Assembly: GCA_965368405.1 (NCBI GenBank)
Contig: CBDUMS010000055.1
Location: 1-25,011, forward strand
Source: S012-113 sp965368405
Lineage (GTDB): Bacteria; Bacteroidota; Bacteroidia; Cytophagales; Cyclobacteriaceae
Reading direction: 5' to 3'
DNA length: 25,011 nt
Positions 7,682-16,478 of this stretch are shown piece by piece (position 1 is the stretch's first letter; each line of letters opens with the position of its first letter). Both the position numbers and the translations under genes were made by a program. The notes beneath the pieces were generated by a model. The model was given only the letters and a program-made list of their open reading frames with translations. It did not search any database and had not been told where the DNA came from.

Positions 7682-8715
7682 TGCTCTTTCGTTTTAGGGT
7701 TATGGATAATGGATAAACGATCTTCAAGAATAGAAAATTCCTTATCTGCAACGAATTTCAAACTAGGAGCTGGAATTCCTTCGTTAAAGCTTTTTGGAGA
7801 TTTAAAAATTCTAGCCTCGTCCCAAAGACCTTGTGCTATATATTTTGCAATTGTAGCGGAACCTCCTTCAACAATAATTGAACATATATTATCTCGGTGC
7901 AGATGCTCAAGTAATTCCTTAGGATCATCAGAATTCTTCAACTTAACGTATTCTGTGTTTTCAATGGTATCGCTTCGTTCATTATTGAAGTAAAAGACCT
8001 TTTCAGGCTTACTAAATATCGAAGCAGCCGCATCAAGCGAAGTGTCCTTTCCTAGAACCACTCGTACAGGGTTCTTACCAGACCATGTACGAATATTAAG
8101 ACTGGGATTATCGTAGACGACCGTTTTGTGGCCTACAAGGATGGCATCTTCCTCTTTACGCCATTTATGTACCAACTGTCGCGATTTTGAGTTACTAATC
8201 CACTTGGAGTCATAATTTTCCCTTGCGATAAAACCATCCGTGGTCTCAGCCCATTTAAGGATAACATAGGGTCGGCTCAATTGCATATTGATATAGAACC
8301 TCCTATTTAGTTCCATCGCATCATCTTCCAACACCCCAAAATCCACGGCTATGTCAGCATCTCGAAGCAGCTTTAGGCCTTTGCCACTTACCTTAGGATT
8401 TGGGTCTTTACTGGCAACAACAACTCTTTGGGGTTTATGTTTAATGATAAGATCGGTACATGCAGGTGTCTTGCCAAAAAAACTACAGGGTTCTAGTGTA
8501 ACATAGATGGTTGCTTGTGATAGTTCTTTAAGATTAACAACAGAATTTATGGCATTTACTTCGGCATGTGCCTCCCCAGCCCTTCTATGATAGCCTTCAC
8601 CCAGGATAATATCATTTAGAACTATAACGCAGCCAACCATAGGGTTAGGACTCACGGTTCCAGAGCCCAGCTTGGCAAGCTCTAGTGCTCTTTGCATATA
8701 TAGCTCATCGCTCAT
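7666..8715 (-). CDS. ribD: Bifunctional riboflavin deaminase/reductase RibD
   Basis: RibD carries out two steps of riboflavin synthesis: deamination of the pyrimidine intermediate, then NADPH reduction of its ribose. The 349-residue length fits the fused form. The N-terminal deaminase (about 1-145) has the zinc site H50-A-E52 and P-C77...C86 (PCSFFGKTPAC). The C-terminal reductase (about 147-349) has KWAETTDGFIA and the IIVEGGSATIA motif. It is the first gene of a two-gene minus-strand operon with msrC and is divergent from prmC. A TAnnTTTG box ends only 4 bp before the ATG, suggesting a very short or absent leader. No FMN riboswitch was seen. Confidence 0.95.
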   Translation of the reverse strand: MSDELYMQRALELAKLGSGTVSPNPMVGCVIVLNDIILGEGYHRRAGEAHAEVNAINSVVNLKELSQATIYVTLEPCSFFGKTPACTDLIIKHKPQRVVVASKDPNPKVSGKGLKLLRDADIAVDFGVLEDDAMELNRRFYINMQLSRPYVILKWAETTDGFIARENYDSKWISNSKSRQLVHKWRKEEDAILVGHKTVVYDNPSLNIRTWSGKNPVRVVLGKDTSLDAAASIFSKPEKVFYFNNERSDTIENTEYVKLKNSDDPKELLEHLHRDNICSIIVEGGSATIAKYIAQGLWDEARIFKSPKSFNEGIPAPSLKFVADKEFSILEDRLSIIHNPKTKEHWQKN

Positions 8716-8719
8716 AACA

Positions 8720-8727
8720 CAAACTTA
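8720..8727 (-). promoter_or_regulatory. Putative ribD promoter -7 box
   Basis: Read on the minus strand the sequence is TAAGTTTG, an exact match to the Bacteroidota -7 consensus TAnnTTTG. It ends 4 bp before the ribD ATG, so transcription would begin at or next to the start codon. No clear TTG -33 element was found at the usual distance, which keeps confidence moderate. Confidence 0.45.
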
Positions 8728-8778
8728 GTCTAAATGTAAGATTCCTGCAGTGAATCTAAACTTTTGTACCATTGTAAT

Positions 8779-9630
8779 ATGGAAAGCCTAAGTGCTAAAA
8801 AACTCCTTTATCAAATAAAAGCCGAACTCGAGCCAACCTACGATCAGGAAGCTGAGAGTATTAGTTTTATGCTGCTGGAGGCACTATTTAACTTAGATCG
8901 GACAAGTGTAATTACCAATAGTTCTATGGTTCCTGATCGAGCTCAGTTAAACAACCTATCAAGTGCAATTGAAGAGTTGAAATTGAATAAACCAATCCAG
9001 TATGTTCTAGGCAAAGCACATTTCTACGGCAACGATTTTCTAGTAAATGAGCATACTTTAATTCCAAGACCTGAGACGGAGGAATTGGTTCGCATAGTCC
9101 TTGAGCACAGCTACAAATTCGATCCATGTAGAATCCTAGATATCGGGACAGGATCGGGCTGTATTCCTATAACATTAGCTCTAGAAAACGCAAAGGTTAG
9201 TGCAGATAGTTTAGATATTAGTAAGGAGGCAACAAAAGTTGCCCGTGAAAATGCAGATAATTTAAATGCTAAGGTGTCATTTATTGAAGCCGATATTTTT
9301 TCTTACGATACCAAAAATCTGTACAACATCATTGTAAGCAACCCTCCCTATGTTCTAGAAGATGAAAAAGCACTGATGGCGAAGAATGTTCTCGATTATG
9401 AACCTGAACAGGCGCTTTTCGTTCCTAATCATTCGCCTTTAATGTTTTACGAGCATATCGTTAAGAAAGCTAGAGAGATACTGTTACCTGGCGGAATGCT
9501 TTTTTTTGAAATAAATGAGCAATATGGGAGAGATGTAAGCGACCTGCTACAAAACTATAATTTTACCGATATTCGCTTAAAGCAAGACCTAAGCGGTAGA
9601 GATAGATTTGTATACGGCAGAATGAAATAA
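8779..9630 (+). CDS. prmC: Release factor glutamine methyltransferase PrmC
   Basis: PrmC (HemK) methylates the GGQ glutamine of peptide release factors. The 283-residue protein shows the helical N-terminal domain (about 1-75), the SAM-binding motif DIGTGSG at 121-127, and the substrate-glutamine motif NPPY at 188-191. IPRPETEEL, just before the methyltransferase fold, is also typical. The open frame could begin at a TTG at 8764, but the ATG at 8779 fits the family start. It is divergent from ribD across a 63-bp gap that must hold both promoters. From memory the prmC/ribD pairing recurs in Bacteroidota. Confidence 0.95.
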   Translation: MESLSAKKLLYQIKAELEPTYDQEAESISFMLLEALFNLDRTSVITNSSMVPDRAQLNNLSSAIEELKLNKPIQYVLGKAHFYGNDFLVNEHTLIPRPETEELVRIVLEHSYKFDPCRILDIGTGSGCIPITLALENAKVSADSLDISKEATKVARENADNLNAKVSFIEADIFSYDTKNLYNIIVSNPPYVLEDEKALMAKNVLDYEPEQALFVPNHSPLMFYEHIVKKAREILLPGGMLFFEINEQYGRDVSDLLQNYNFTDIRLKQDLSGRDRFVYGRMK

Positions 9631-9732
9631 TTGCGTTTATTAGACAAACTACTGGTTACTTATCATTTCTCACATCAATTAAAAACATGTATTTTGGTGG
9701 TAATTTTAGACAGGCATAATAAATATTTATAA

Positions 9733-11121
9733 ATGAAAAGACGCGAGGTATTACAAAAGTTGGCATATACAATTCCGGCTGGAATGGCATTCCCTTCTTT
9801 ATTAACATCCTGCGATCAGAGTAAAATTACCCCCACTCCGGTCTACGACGGTAACGTTATTATTTTAGGAGCTGGTGCCGCTGGCTTATCTGCCGCCCAG
9901 CAATTCCTTGACAAGAATATACAAGTAAAGATCCTAGAAGCTTCCGATAGATACGGCGGAAGGATTCGATTAAGAAAAGAGTTTTTCGACTTTCCGATGG
10001 AAGAAGGGGCAGATTGGATTTACGGGAATAACAATACATGGTATAGCACGATTGAATCTGCCGGAGCTGAAACAATAGAATATCCTGATAATCCCAATTA
10101 TGAGGTTGATGGAAAGATACAAACAGCTGACGACCTTGGGAATGACACAGATTTCTTGTCGGCGCTAAACTTTATTAATATTATACCGAATTATAATGGG
10201 CCAGATCTAACTATTAGAAATGCAGTAATTAGTAGTGGCCTACCTACAAGAGTGCAACATATTGTCGATGCCATTACATCTAACTCACGAGGTAGTTCTT
10301 TTGAGTCGGTAAGTATAAAAGGTGCATCCGACGGCGAAAAGGCATGGAACGATGGAGAAGGAAGGTACTTAACCAGTAATCAATCTCTGGTAAATATTCT
10401 TGGTGGCAAATACTCGAGTGTGGTTAGCAGTTATCTGCAACTAAATACGCCAATTACACAGGTGAATTATAATGATATTGAAAAAATTGTACTTACTGAT
10501 GCCAATGGTGGCACCCATGAATGCACAATATTAATTACTACAGTACCAGTCAATGTTCTAAAATCGGGTGATATCTCATTTACTCCTTCCTTGCCCGTAA
10601 ATACAACCGGCGCTCTAAACAGAATTGGGATGGATGTAGGATATAAAGTGATGTTAGGATTTTACGTAAACTTCTGGGGAAAAGAAGTAAGCTCCATCTA
10701 TACAGACGGCATCGTACCCGAGTACTATGCACCTGGTAAAGGTCGAAGTAGCCAAAATCGAGTGCTCTGCGCCCTAATAAACGGCAAACAAGCCGAAGCG
10801 CTGGCAGGGAAATCAGATGAGGAAATAATACAGCTCTTAAAGGACGATTTAGATGAACTCTATGACGGGGAAGCATCACAGCAATTCGATGAATCAACTA
10901 CCTATATAACCAATTGGGGCGATAACCCTTACTTTCAAGGAATTAAATCCTACCCGTTGGTAAGCGGAACGGGTGCAGCTCAAGCTTACGCCACCCCTAT
11001 TAATAATCGCCTATTTTTTGCTGGCGAAGCAACGGCCATTAATGGAAATTATGGTACTGTTCAAGGTGCACTGGATTCTGCCGATCGGGTTGTGAAAGAA
11101 GTCTTAGAAGTAATCCTATAA
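9733..11121 (+). CDS. Exported flavin-dependent amine oxidase, probable Tat lipoprotein
   Basis: This 462-residue protein belongs to the flavin monoamine oxidase family. The Rossmann motif GAGAAG is at 46-51, followed by the ribose-binding E69 and RYGGR (73-77). The C-terminal FAD motif FFAGEATA is near residue 428. The enzyme oxidises an amine or amino acid to an imine with release of hydrogen peroxide. The N-terminus is unusual: RRE at 3-5, a weakly hydrophobic stretch, and the lipobox LLTSC with C27. This suggests folded export by Tat and lipid anchoring, which makes sense for a flavoprotein. The gene stands alone between prmC and a bidirectional terminator. The substrate cannot be told from sequence. 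Confidence 0.88.
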   Translation: MKRREVLQKLAYTIPAGMAFPSLLTSCDQSKITPTPVYDGNVIILGAGAAGLSAAQQFLDKNIQVKILEASDRYGGRIRLRKEFFDFPMEEGADWIYGNNNTWYSTIESAGAETIEYPDNPNYEVDGKIQTADDLGNDTDFLSALNFINIIPNYNGPDLTIRNAVISSGLPTRVQHIVDAITSNSRGSSFESVSIKGASDGEKAWNDGEGRYLTSNQSLVNILGGKYSSVVSSYLQLNTPITQVNYNDIEKIVLTDANGGTHECTILITTVPVNVLKSGDISFTPSLPVNTTGALNRIGMDVGYKVMLGFYVNFWGKEVSSIYTDGIVPEYYAPGKGRSSQNRVLCALINGKQAEALAGKSDEEIIQLLKDDLDELYDGEASQQFDESTTYITNWGDNPYFQGIKSYPLVSGTGAAQAYATPINNRLFFAGEATAINGNYGTVQGALDSADRVVKEVLEVIL

Positions 11122-11152
11122 AAAAAGGCCATCCCGAAAGATGGCCTCTGTT
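11120..11152. terminator. Bidirectional rho-independent terminator
   Basis: A 7-bp GC-rich stem (GGCCATC at 11127-11133 with GATGGCC at 11140-11146) closes a CCGAAA loop. Seven A residues precede it and TCTGTTTT follows. It lies between convergent genes: amine oxidase on plus and the membrane/zinc-ribbon gene on minus. The minus-strand direction has the better T tract. Confidence 0.85.
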
Positions 11153-11170
11153 TTAAGTTCATACAGATTG

Positions 11171-11932
11171 CTAGTTTGAAGCAGCAACCTTAGGTGGCGC
11201 TACCAACCTCTTCGTAATACTTGTGCGTCGCTCTTTATGACCACAATACGAACACTTATAATATTCTAATATTTCACCTTCAGAATCAACAGTAGGTGAT
11301 TTAATAACCTCTTCATCTTCAATTCTTAGGGTACGATATCCACAAGATGGACACTCAACAGCAAGTGAAGCACCATCGTATTTCTCAATTTTTGTATATC
11401 CTGTTTCTTCATCCAGCCACACATCGTAGTCAACAGAATGTCCGGCCTCTTCCTCAATCATTTCCGGTGTTAAGTAATCGTCCTCTACATCTTCTCCTAA
11501 AAGCTTCATCTTATTGCCATTATTCGGGTTAACTCGTGGCTTATGGCGAAGTTTATTCAGTTTCTTCTCAACCTGGAATGGGTAGTAAACATTGATAAGA
11601 CTATTAAACACAAGAGCAAATATCGTTGTGAAACTAGCTGTTACGAATAAACGCACAAAAAACCAGATCATTTCTTCTTTCACAGTCTCGTGAAAGCTGA
11701 TATTTAACCAGACGCCTGCTCCTATTGATAAGGCCAGCATCGACCTCCAAAATAATTTGATTTCATTATCATTAATAAAATCATGCTTGGTTTTAGGATC
11801 TGAAATAGTGAGCAACCTGCTGAAATAATATAAAGATATTAAGACGCCTGCTGCTAAAAACAACACGGCTATATAAAATGCCCAGGTATTCCATACCTCT
11901 AAAAACTGTACATACGATTCGTTATATTCCAT
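11171..11932 (-). CDS. Unrecognised membrane protein with C-terminal zinc ribbon
   Basis: No family is recognised. The 253-residue protein has about three membrane helices in the N-terminal half (approximately 15-40, 63-80 and 88-117). An acidic linker (about 145-185) and a C-terminal zinc-ribbon-like domain follow, with C194-P-S-C197 and C227-S-Y-C230. The ribbon is followed by a basic tail (RRTSITKRL). The layout suggests a membrane-anchored cytoplasmic metal-binding module of unknown role. It lies 112 bp downstream of the RlpA-like gene on the same strand and may share its transcript or have its own promoter. It ends 25 bp from the bidirectional hairpin. The gene is credible from its clear domain structure. 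Confidence 0.78.
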   Translation of the reverse strand: MEYNESYVQFLEVWNTWAFYIAVLFLAAGVLISLYYFSRLLTISDPKTKHDFINDNEIKLFWRSMLALSIGAGVWLNISFHETVKEEMIWFFVRLFVTASFTTIFALVFNSLINVYYPFQVEKKLNKLRHKPRVNPNNGNKMKLLGEDVEDDYLTPEMIEEEAGHSVDYDVWLDEETGYTKIEKYDGASLAVECPSCGYRTLRIEDEEVIKSPTVDSEGEILEYYKCSYCGHKERRTSITKRLVAPPKVAASN

Positions 11933-12044
11933 TGCTTAAAGGGTTGATATTATTGTAGATAATATGTTTAGGTTAGTGCCAATTAGTAATTCAAAGTTCA
12001 ATTTATGCAAATCCTTAAAAGTAAAAAACAAATCTTCTAAAAAC

Positions 12045-12761
12045 TTAAAATTTAATCACAAAACAATCCGGATAGCTCTTTACAACTTTCTGCCTTAATT
12101 TATCCGCTTTATCTCTATTCTTAACGTTGCCAATAATCAATTTATAGCTCTTAACTCCTTTAATATCAACAACTTGAGTATAAACGTTGCTTTTATATGA
12201 GCCTCGAAGATTATTAGCTAACTCCACTAAGTTAACCAATTCTTTGAAACTCCCAATTTGCACACCATAACCTCGTGCACTTTGCTTAGCTACGGATAAT
12301 GAGTAATAAGCATTATTTTCTTTCCCTATATCTTCTGGAGGCCTATCTAAAGTGCTGTAGGGCGTCTTGGTAGGATCAGAATCTTGTACTGATACAATTT
12401 CTACTTTTACAATTCCTTTGTTAATAAAATCTAATTTTTTAGCAGCCGATTTGGACAAATCAATGATCCTTCCCTCTACAAACGGTCCTCTATCATTAAC
12501 GCGAACGGTAACTTCCTTATTGTTTTCCAGGTTCCTTACTCGTAATATGGTCCCAAAGGGAAGTGTTTTATGCGCTGCTGTTAACTTTGAATGTCGATAT
12601 TTCTCGCCATTTGCTGTTGTTCTCCCTTCAAATTTATCCGCATAGAATGAGGCAATTCCTGTCTGCTTGTAGGTCTGAGCATAAGAAATATTAAAAAAAG
12701 TGATGAACATAAGGATTGTAGCACTGATGTACCTTAAATGATGAAATAGTGGAGTGTTCAT
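12045..12761 (-). CDS. rlpA: RlpA-like protein with SPOR domain
   Basis: RlpA proteins act in the periplasm on peptidoglycan lacking stem peptides, usually at the division septum. The 238-residue product has a signal peptide ending near SYAQT (about residue 29). A double-psi beta-barrel domain (about 33-125) follows with GIASFYADKFEGRTTANGE, LTAAHKTLPFGT and VNDRGPF...IIDLS. A SPOR-like domain (about 164-238, GYGVQIGSF to the end) would bind septal glycan. The signal peptide has no lipobox Cys, unlike E. coli RlpA. The frame extends to a TTG at 12767, but the ATG at 12761 is the better start. It is divergent from guaB. Lytic activity is assumed from the family. Confidence 0.9.
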   Translation of the reverse strand: MNTPLFHHLRYISATILMFITFFNISYAQTYKQTGIASFYADKFEGRTTANGEKYRHSKLTAAHKTLPFGTILRVRNLENNKEVTVRVNDRGPFVEGRIIDLSKSAAKKLDFINKGIVKVEIVSVQDSDPTKTPYSTLDRPPEDIGKENNAYYSLSVAKQSARGYGVQIGSFKELVNLVELANNLRGSYKSNVYTQVVDIKGVKSYKLIIGNVKNRDKADKLRQKVVKSYPDCFVIKF

Positions 12762-12834
12762 ACTCAAATTTTAATATTTAGGGTTGAAAGACGAAGAAAA
12801 CGTTGAATAAATTTCGATAGTCTAAAACAAATAC

Positions 12835-12842
12835 TACTTTTG
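12835..12842 (+). promoter_or_regulatory. Putative guaB promoter -7 box
   Basis: TACTTTTG matches the Bacteroidota -7 consensus TAnnTTTG exactly and lies 32 bp before the guaB ATG. No TTG was found at 17-23 bp upstream. A TTTCG at about 12812 is the nearest substitute for a -33 element. Confidence 0.5.
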
Positions 12843-12847
12843 TTCCG

Positions 12848-12875
12848 CAAATATAAACCTTCAATATTTGCACAA
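12848..12875 (-). promoter_or_regulatory. Putative rlpA promoter (-33 TTG and -7 TATATTTG)
   Basis: On the minus strand TTG (12875-12873), a 17-bp spacer and TATATTTG (12855-12848) fit the Bacteroidota -33/-7 consensus. The leader to the rlpA ATG would be about 80 nt. The -33 element touches the first base of the guaB start codon and the -7 box faces the guaB -7 box 5 bp away. Confidence 0.5.
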
Positions 12876-14344
12876 TGGCAACCTCCGATTCCCGCTTTCT
12901 TCTTGATGCTCTAACGTACGATGACGTATTATTAGTGCCTGATTATTCGAATGTTCTTCCAAAGGACACAGATACCTCCACAAAACTTACTCGCAATATA
13001 GAGCTGAAAATCCCACTTATTTCAGCAGCTATGGACACTGTAACTGAGGCTAATTTAGCCATTTCCATGGCAATGGAGGGTGGTATAGGCATTATTCATA
13101 AAAACATGTCCTTCGAAGCTCAAGCAGCTCAGGTGAGAAAAGTAAAAAGATCGCAAAGTGGGATGATTCTAGATCCTATTACCCTAAGCCCAGATGCATG
13201 TGTAGGAGATGCGAATAAGGTTATGCGAGAATTTAAAATAGGCGGGATTCCTATTGTTGATAAAGACAATAACCTTCTAGGCATAATCACGAACCGAGAT
13301 TTACGCTTTCATAAAGACCCCGCTGCACCAATATTAGAATTGATGACGCGAGAAAACCTTATTACGGCTGAAGAAGGGGTTGGCTTGGCTAAAGCGGAAG
13401 AAATTCTTAAAAACCATAAGATAGAGAAACTGCCTATCGTTAATAAAGATTTTAAACTGACAGGACTTATCACATATAAGGACATTCTAAAAACCAGTGA
13501 TCGTCCGAATGCATGTAAAGATGAATATGGTCGACTACGTGTTGGGGCTGCCGTTGGCGTTACAAACGATCTAATGGATCGAATCGAGGCATTAATTGGA
13601 GCCGGAGTAGATGTAGTGGGGATAGATACTGCGCACGGTCATTCGCAAGGGGTACTCGATGCCACCAAGCTCGTAAAGCAAAAATATCCTGACCTGGAGT
13701 TAATTATTGGTAATGTGGCCACAGCTTCTGGAGCAAAAGCGTTGGCAGATGCTGGAGCCGATGCGGTGAAGGTAGGTGTAGGCCCTGGAAGTATTTGTAC
13801 TACTAGAATTATAGCAGGCGTAGGAATGCCGCAACTATCCGCTGTGATGGAAGCTTCGGTAGCGCTCAAAGGAACCGGTGTACCTGTAGTTGCCGATGGT
13901 GGAGTCCGCTTCTCCGGTGATATGATTAAAGCATTAGCAGGTGGAGCAAGCAGCGTAATGATTGGATCTTTACTTGCCGGAACCGACGAAGCACCGGGTG
14001 AAGTAATTATTTACGAAGGCCGAAAGTTTAAGTCATATCGCGGCATGGGTTCCGTAGAAGCAATGGAAGAAGGATCGAAGGATCGCTATTTTCAAGATGC
14101 AGAAGATGATATTAAAAAGCTTGTTCCTGAAGGAATCGTAGGCCGAGTACCCTTTAAAGGGTACGTAGAAGAAGTCTTATACCAATTGGTTGGGGGCTTG
14201 CGAGCAGGCATGGGTTACTGCGGAGCAGGAACAATTGAGCAACTTCAGACCGCCAAATTCGTAAAGATAACCAATGCAGGTATGCGCGAAAGTCATCCAC
14301 ACGATATTCAAATCACTAGAGAAGCACCTAATTACTCCCGATAA
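12875..14344 (+). CDS. guaB: IMP dehydrogenase GuaB
   Basis: GuaB oxidises IMP to XMP with NAD, the committed step of guanine nucleotide synthesis. The 489-residue length is standard. LTYDDVLLVP near the N-terminus, two CBS domains inserted at about 95-210, the catalytic C308 in GSICTTR, and the flap region containing YRGMGS are all present. The C-terminal end (REAPNYSR) is normal for the family. It is divergent from rlpA and is followed by a 93-bp gap before the partner-switching genes. No frameshift or missing residue was seen. Confidence 0.97.
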   Translation: MATSDSRFLLDALTYDDVLLVPDYSNVLPKDTDTSTKLTRNIELKIPLISAAMDTVTEANLAISMAMEGGIGIIHKNMSFEAQAAQVRKVKRSQSGMILDPITLSPDACVGDANKVMREFKIGGIPIVDKDNNLLGIITNRDLRFHKDPAAPILELMTRENLITAEEGVGLAKAEEILKNHKIEKLPIVNKDFKLTGLITYKDILKTSDRPNACKDEYGRLRVGAAVGVTNDLMDRIEALIGAGVDVVGIDTAHGHSQGVLDATKLVKQKYPDLELIIGNVATASGAKALADAGADAVKVGVGPGSICTTRIIAGVGMPQLSAVMEASVALKGTGVPVVADGGVRFSGDMIKALAGGASSVMIGSLLAGTDEAPGEVIIYEGRKFKSYRGMGSVEAMEEGSKDRYFQDAEDDIKKLVPEGIVGRVPFKGYVEEVLYQLVGGLRAGMGYCGAGTIEQLQTAKFVKITNAGMRESHPHDIQITREAPNYSR

Positions 14345-14386
14345 ACCTTCATTTATTTGAAGCTATTAGTGGATATTCTTTCGCAC

Positions 14387-14394
14387 TATTTTTG
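14387..14394 (+). promoter_or_regulatory. Putative -7 box for the partner-switching genes
   Basis: TATTTTTG matches TAnnTTTG exactly and lies 43 bp before the TTG start of the phosphatase gene. It is the only such box in the gap after guaB. An element TTA sits about 18 bp upstream in place of TTG, so the -33 match is weak. Confidence 0.4.
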
Positions 14395-14437
14395 GATGAA
14401 TTGTTGTATTTTCACGCCCTAGGCTAATAAATTAGAG

Positions 14438-16474
14438 TTGTCGAGAAAGAGTATCATAAGAATATCATTGTTCATTGCCATCCTGTCTTGGATAGTAATG
14501 TCGTTTACCGATTTAACAATTCTTTTTGGTAAACTGAATGACCTCGACTCTGGGATAGCGCAGTACATCCCTAATATCTTTTATATAGCCTATGTTGTTT
14601 CGGTGTTTATTTTCTATAAACATAGAATAGAGGGATCTCAGAGTGGTAATTTCCTGGATCTTCTATGGAAAATATTTGTAACCGGCCTATTAACAACAGT
14701 TGTTTCGCTTATGCTGAAATCATTGGATTTCCTTATGGGAAATACCAGTTTGATTTCAAACGAGATCCTGATTGATTTTCTTTTTCATATCCATTTAGGA
14801 TTACTAATTGCATTTCTCGTATCAACCTATGTGGTCTGGAAAAGTCTTATCCTCTATCAGAAATCTAAAATCTTATTGAGGCTCTGGACCGTTTTTGAAT
14901 ATCTCCTTTTCGCGAGCCTAATTAGCACCTTCTTTCCCCCTTTAGTTGGCAGCTTCTTTTTCTACCCCATTATCCTGCTGGCAATCTTCCTTTCGGCAAA
15001 TATGAAGTGGGTCGCCTACCTCAGTTTTAAGCAAAAGTGGAAAAGTATTCTACTACTTGTTTTGGTGATACTCTATCTCGTTTATTTCTATATCAACATC
15101 GCGGATATGCGCGATAGTTATGATTACTTGGTGATTGCTTTTAATAGTGTTTTCATAACCTCATTATTTATTTTCACCGCAGTATATGCCGTCTTCTCCT
15201 TGCTTGTAATTCTGTTTAATCTACCGACTTCTTCCGTACTCGAGCAAAAGTTAGAAGAGGTTGTTAACTTTCAACGACTAAGCCAGGCTGTACAAACAGA
15301 GCAAAGTGAAAATCAGGTCTATGAGATCTTGCTCGATAGTTCGGTTCGGGCAGCAAAAGCAGATGCTGCCTGGGTAGAGACAATTATCGACACCAAGAAA
15401 GTACTCTTCCGCCATAATATTGGTAAAGACACAATAAAAAGTATAAAGTCATTTATAAAGTCACAGCGCGATAATCATCTCTTCGATTTCGACAGTGTAG
15501 ATAAAGGAGTAAGACCTGCCAAACATTTACGGAAATTAAGAGGAAACCTTTTCAACTCTATTGTGGCATTCCCAATAACTATCTCTGGTGAGCATATTGG
15601 AATGATTGTTTTGCTTAAAGAGTTAAAAGAAGGTTTTAATAAAGAGCTTGTAGAAATAACACAAACTTTCGTTAATCAGGCAGGAATTTCTATTGAGGGC
15701 TTTCGGTTGATTTCTGAAGCACTTGAAAATGAACGCTACAAAGAGGAACTCAATATTGCGAAAAGTGTTCAGCGTAAACTATTACCTGATAATCTCGATT
15801 CTAACGAAGATTTTAACATAGCAGCATTTTCGAAAGCGGCTGATGAAGTTGGGGGTGATTATTATGACTCCTTTAAAATAAATGAACAGAAAATTGCCCT
15901 AATTATAGGCGATGTAAGTGGCAAAGGCACCTCTGCAGCCTTTCATATGTCGCAAATGAAAGGAGTGTTTCATGGTCTTGCTCAATTAGACTTACCCCCC
16001 GACGAATTTTTAATTAAGGCGAATACCGCAATAAATACCAGCTTAGACAAAACCTCTTTTATCACAATCTCGTACTTTGTTATAGATAGTTTAAAGAAGG
16101 AGGTGGTTTTTGCCCGGGCAGGGCATTGTCCGACATTGTTTTATGTAAATACTAAGCAGCAAGCAAGCTACTTTACCAATAAAGGTTTAGGGTTAGGTAT
16201 TGTTCGCAACGAAAGTTTTGCTCAGTACGTACAACAACGACAATTCCAATACAATTCTGGAGATATCCTTATTCTCTATACAGATGGTATTACGGAAGCT
16301 AAAAATTTTAAGGGAGAAGAGTTTGGGTATGACCGGTTGGCAGAGTTAGTAAATGAGAATGCCCAACTGTCGGCCATTGAGCTTCAAGAGCGAATAATAA
16401 ATAACTTATATGAATTCTGTGGACAGGAGGAAATTGACGACGACTATACTACAGTAATTGTAAAATTTAAATAG
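14438..16474 (+). CDS. Membrane GAF-SpoIIE (PP2C-type) serine phosphatase, RsbU-like
   Basis: The 678-residue protein has seven or eight membrane helices (about 5-260), a coiled segment, a GAF-like domain (about 285-425), and a SpoIIE/PP2C phosphatase domain (about 440-678). Metal-binding acidic residues are visible in VGGDYYD (D474), GDVSGKG (D492), YTDGITEA (D616) and the terminal DDDYTT. By family it dephosphorylates a STAS antagonist protein, and one is encoded 4 bp downstream. The start appears to be TTG at 14438. The first ATG (14498) would cut the first membrane helix, and a stop codon lies at 14420-14422. The unknown multi-helix N-terminus and the GAF domain are probably the signal input. 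Phosphatase assignment is firm; the signal is unknown. Confidence 0.92.
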   Translation: MSRKSIIRISLFIAILSWIVMSFTDLTILFGKLNDLDSGIAQYIPNIFYIAYVVSVFIFYKHRIEGSQSGNFLDLLWKIFVTGLLTTVVSLMLKSLDFLMGNTSLISNEILIDFLFHIHLGLLIAFLVSTYVVWKSLILYQKSKILLRLWTVFEYLLFASLISTFFPPLVGSFFFYPIILLAIFLSANMKWVAYLSFKQKWKSILLLVLVILYLVYFYINIADMRDSYDYLVIAFNSVFITSLFIFTAVYAVFSLLVILFNLPTSSVLEQKLEEVVNFQRLSQAVQTEQSENQVYEILLDSSVRAAKADAAWVETIIDTKKVLFRHNIGKDTIKSIKSFIKSQRDNHLFDFDSVDKGVRPAKHLRKLRGNLFNSIVAFPITISGEHIGMIVLLKELKEGFNKELVEITQTFVNQAGISIEGFRLISEALENERYKEELNIAKSVQRKLLPDNLDSNEDFNIAAFSKAADEVGGDYYDSFKINEQKIALIIGDVSGKGTSAAFHMSQMKGVFHGLAQLDLPPDEFLIKANTAINTSLDKTSFITISYFVIDSLKKEVVFARAGHCPTLFYVNTKQQASYFTNKGLGLGIVRNESFAQYVQQRQFQYNSGDILILYTDGITEAKNFKGEEFGYDRLAELVNENAQLSAIELQERIINNLYEFCGQEEIDDDYTTVIVKFK

Positions 16475-16478
16475 AAAC

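Noticed and set aside
9680..9732. TATTTTG near 9690 as a promoter for the amine oxidase gene.
   Set aside because: It is one base short of the TAnnTTTG spacing and no TTG lies at the right distance, so it was not listed as a feature.
5956..12790. The 14-mer TTTAGGGTTGAAAG occurs in two intergenic places (5956-5969 and 12777-12790).
   Set aside because: In 25 kb about one chance pair of identical 14-mers is expected, and flanking bases differ, so it is not evidence of a shared site.
14347..14362. Inverted repeat CTTCA-TTTATT-TGAAG just after guaB as a terminator.
   Set aside because: The stem is only 5 bp and AT-rich and no T tract follows, so termination is not supported.
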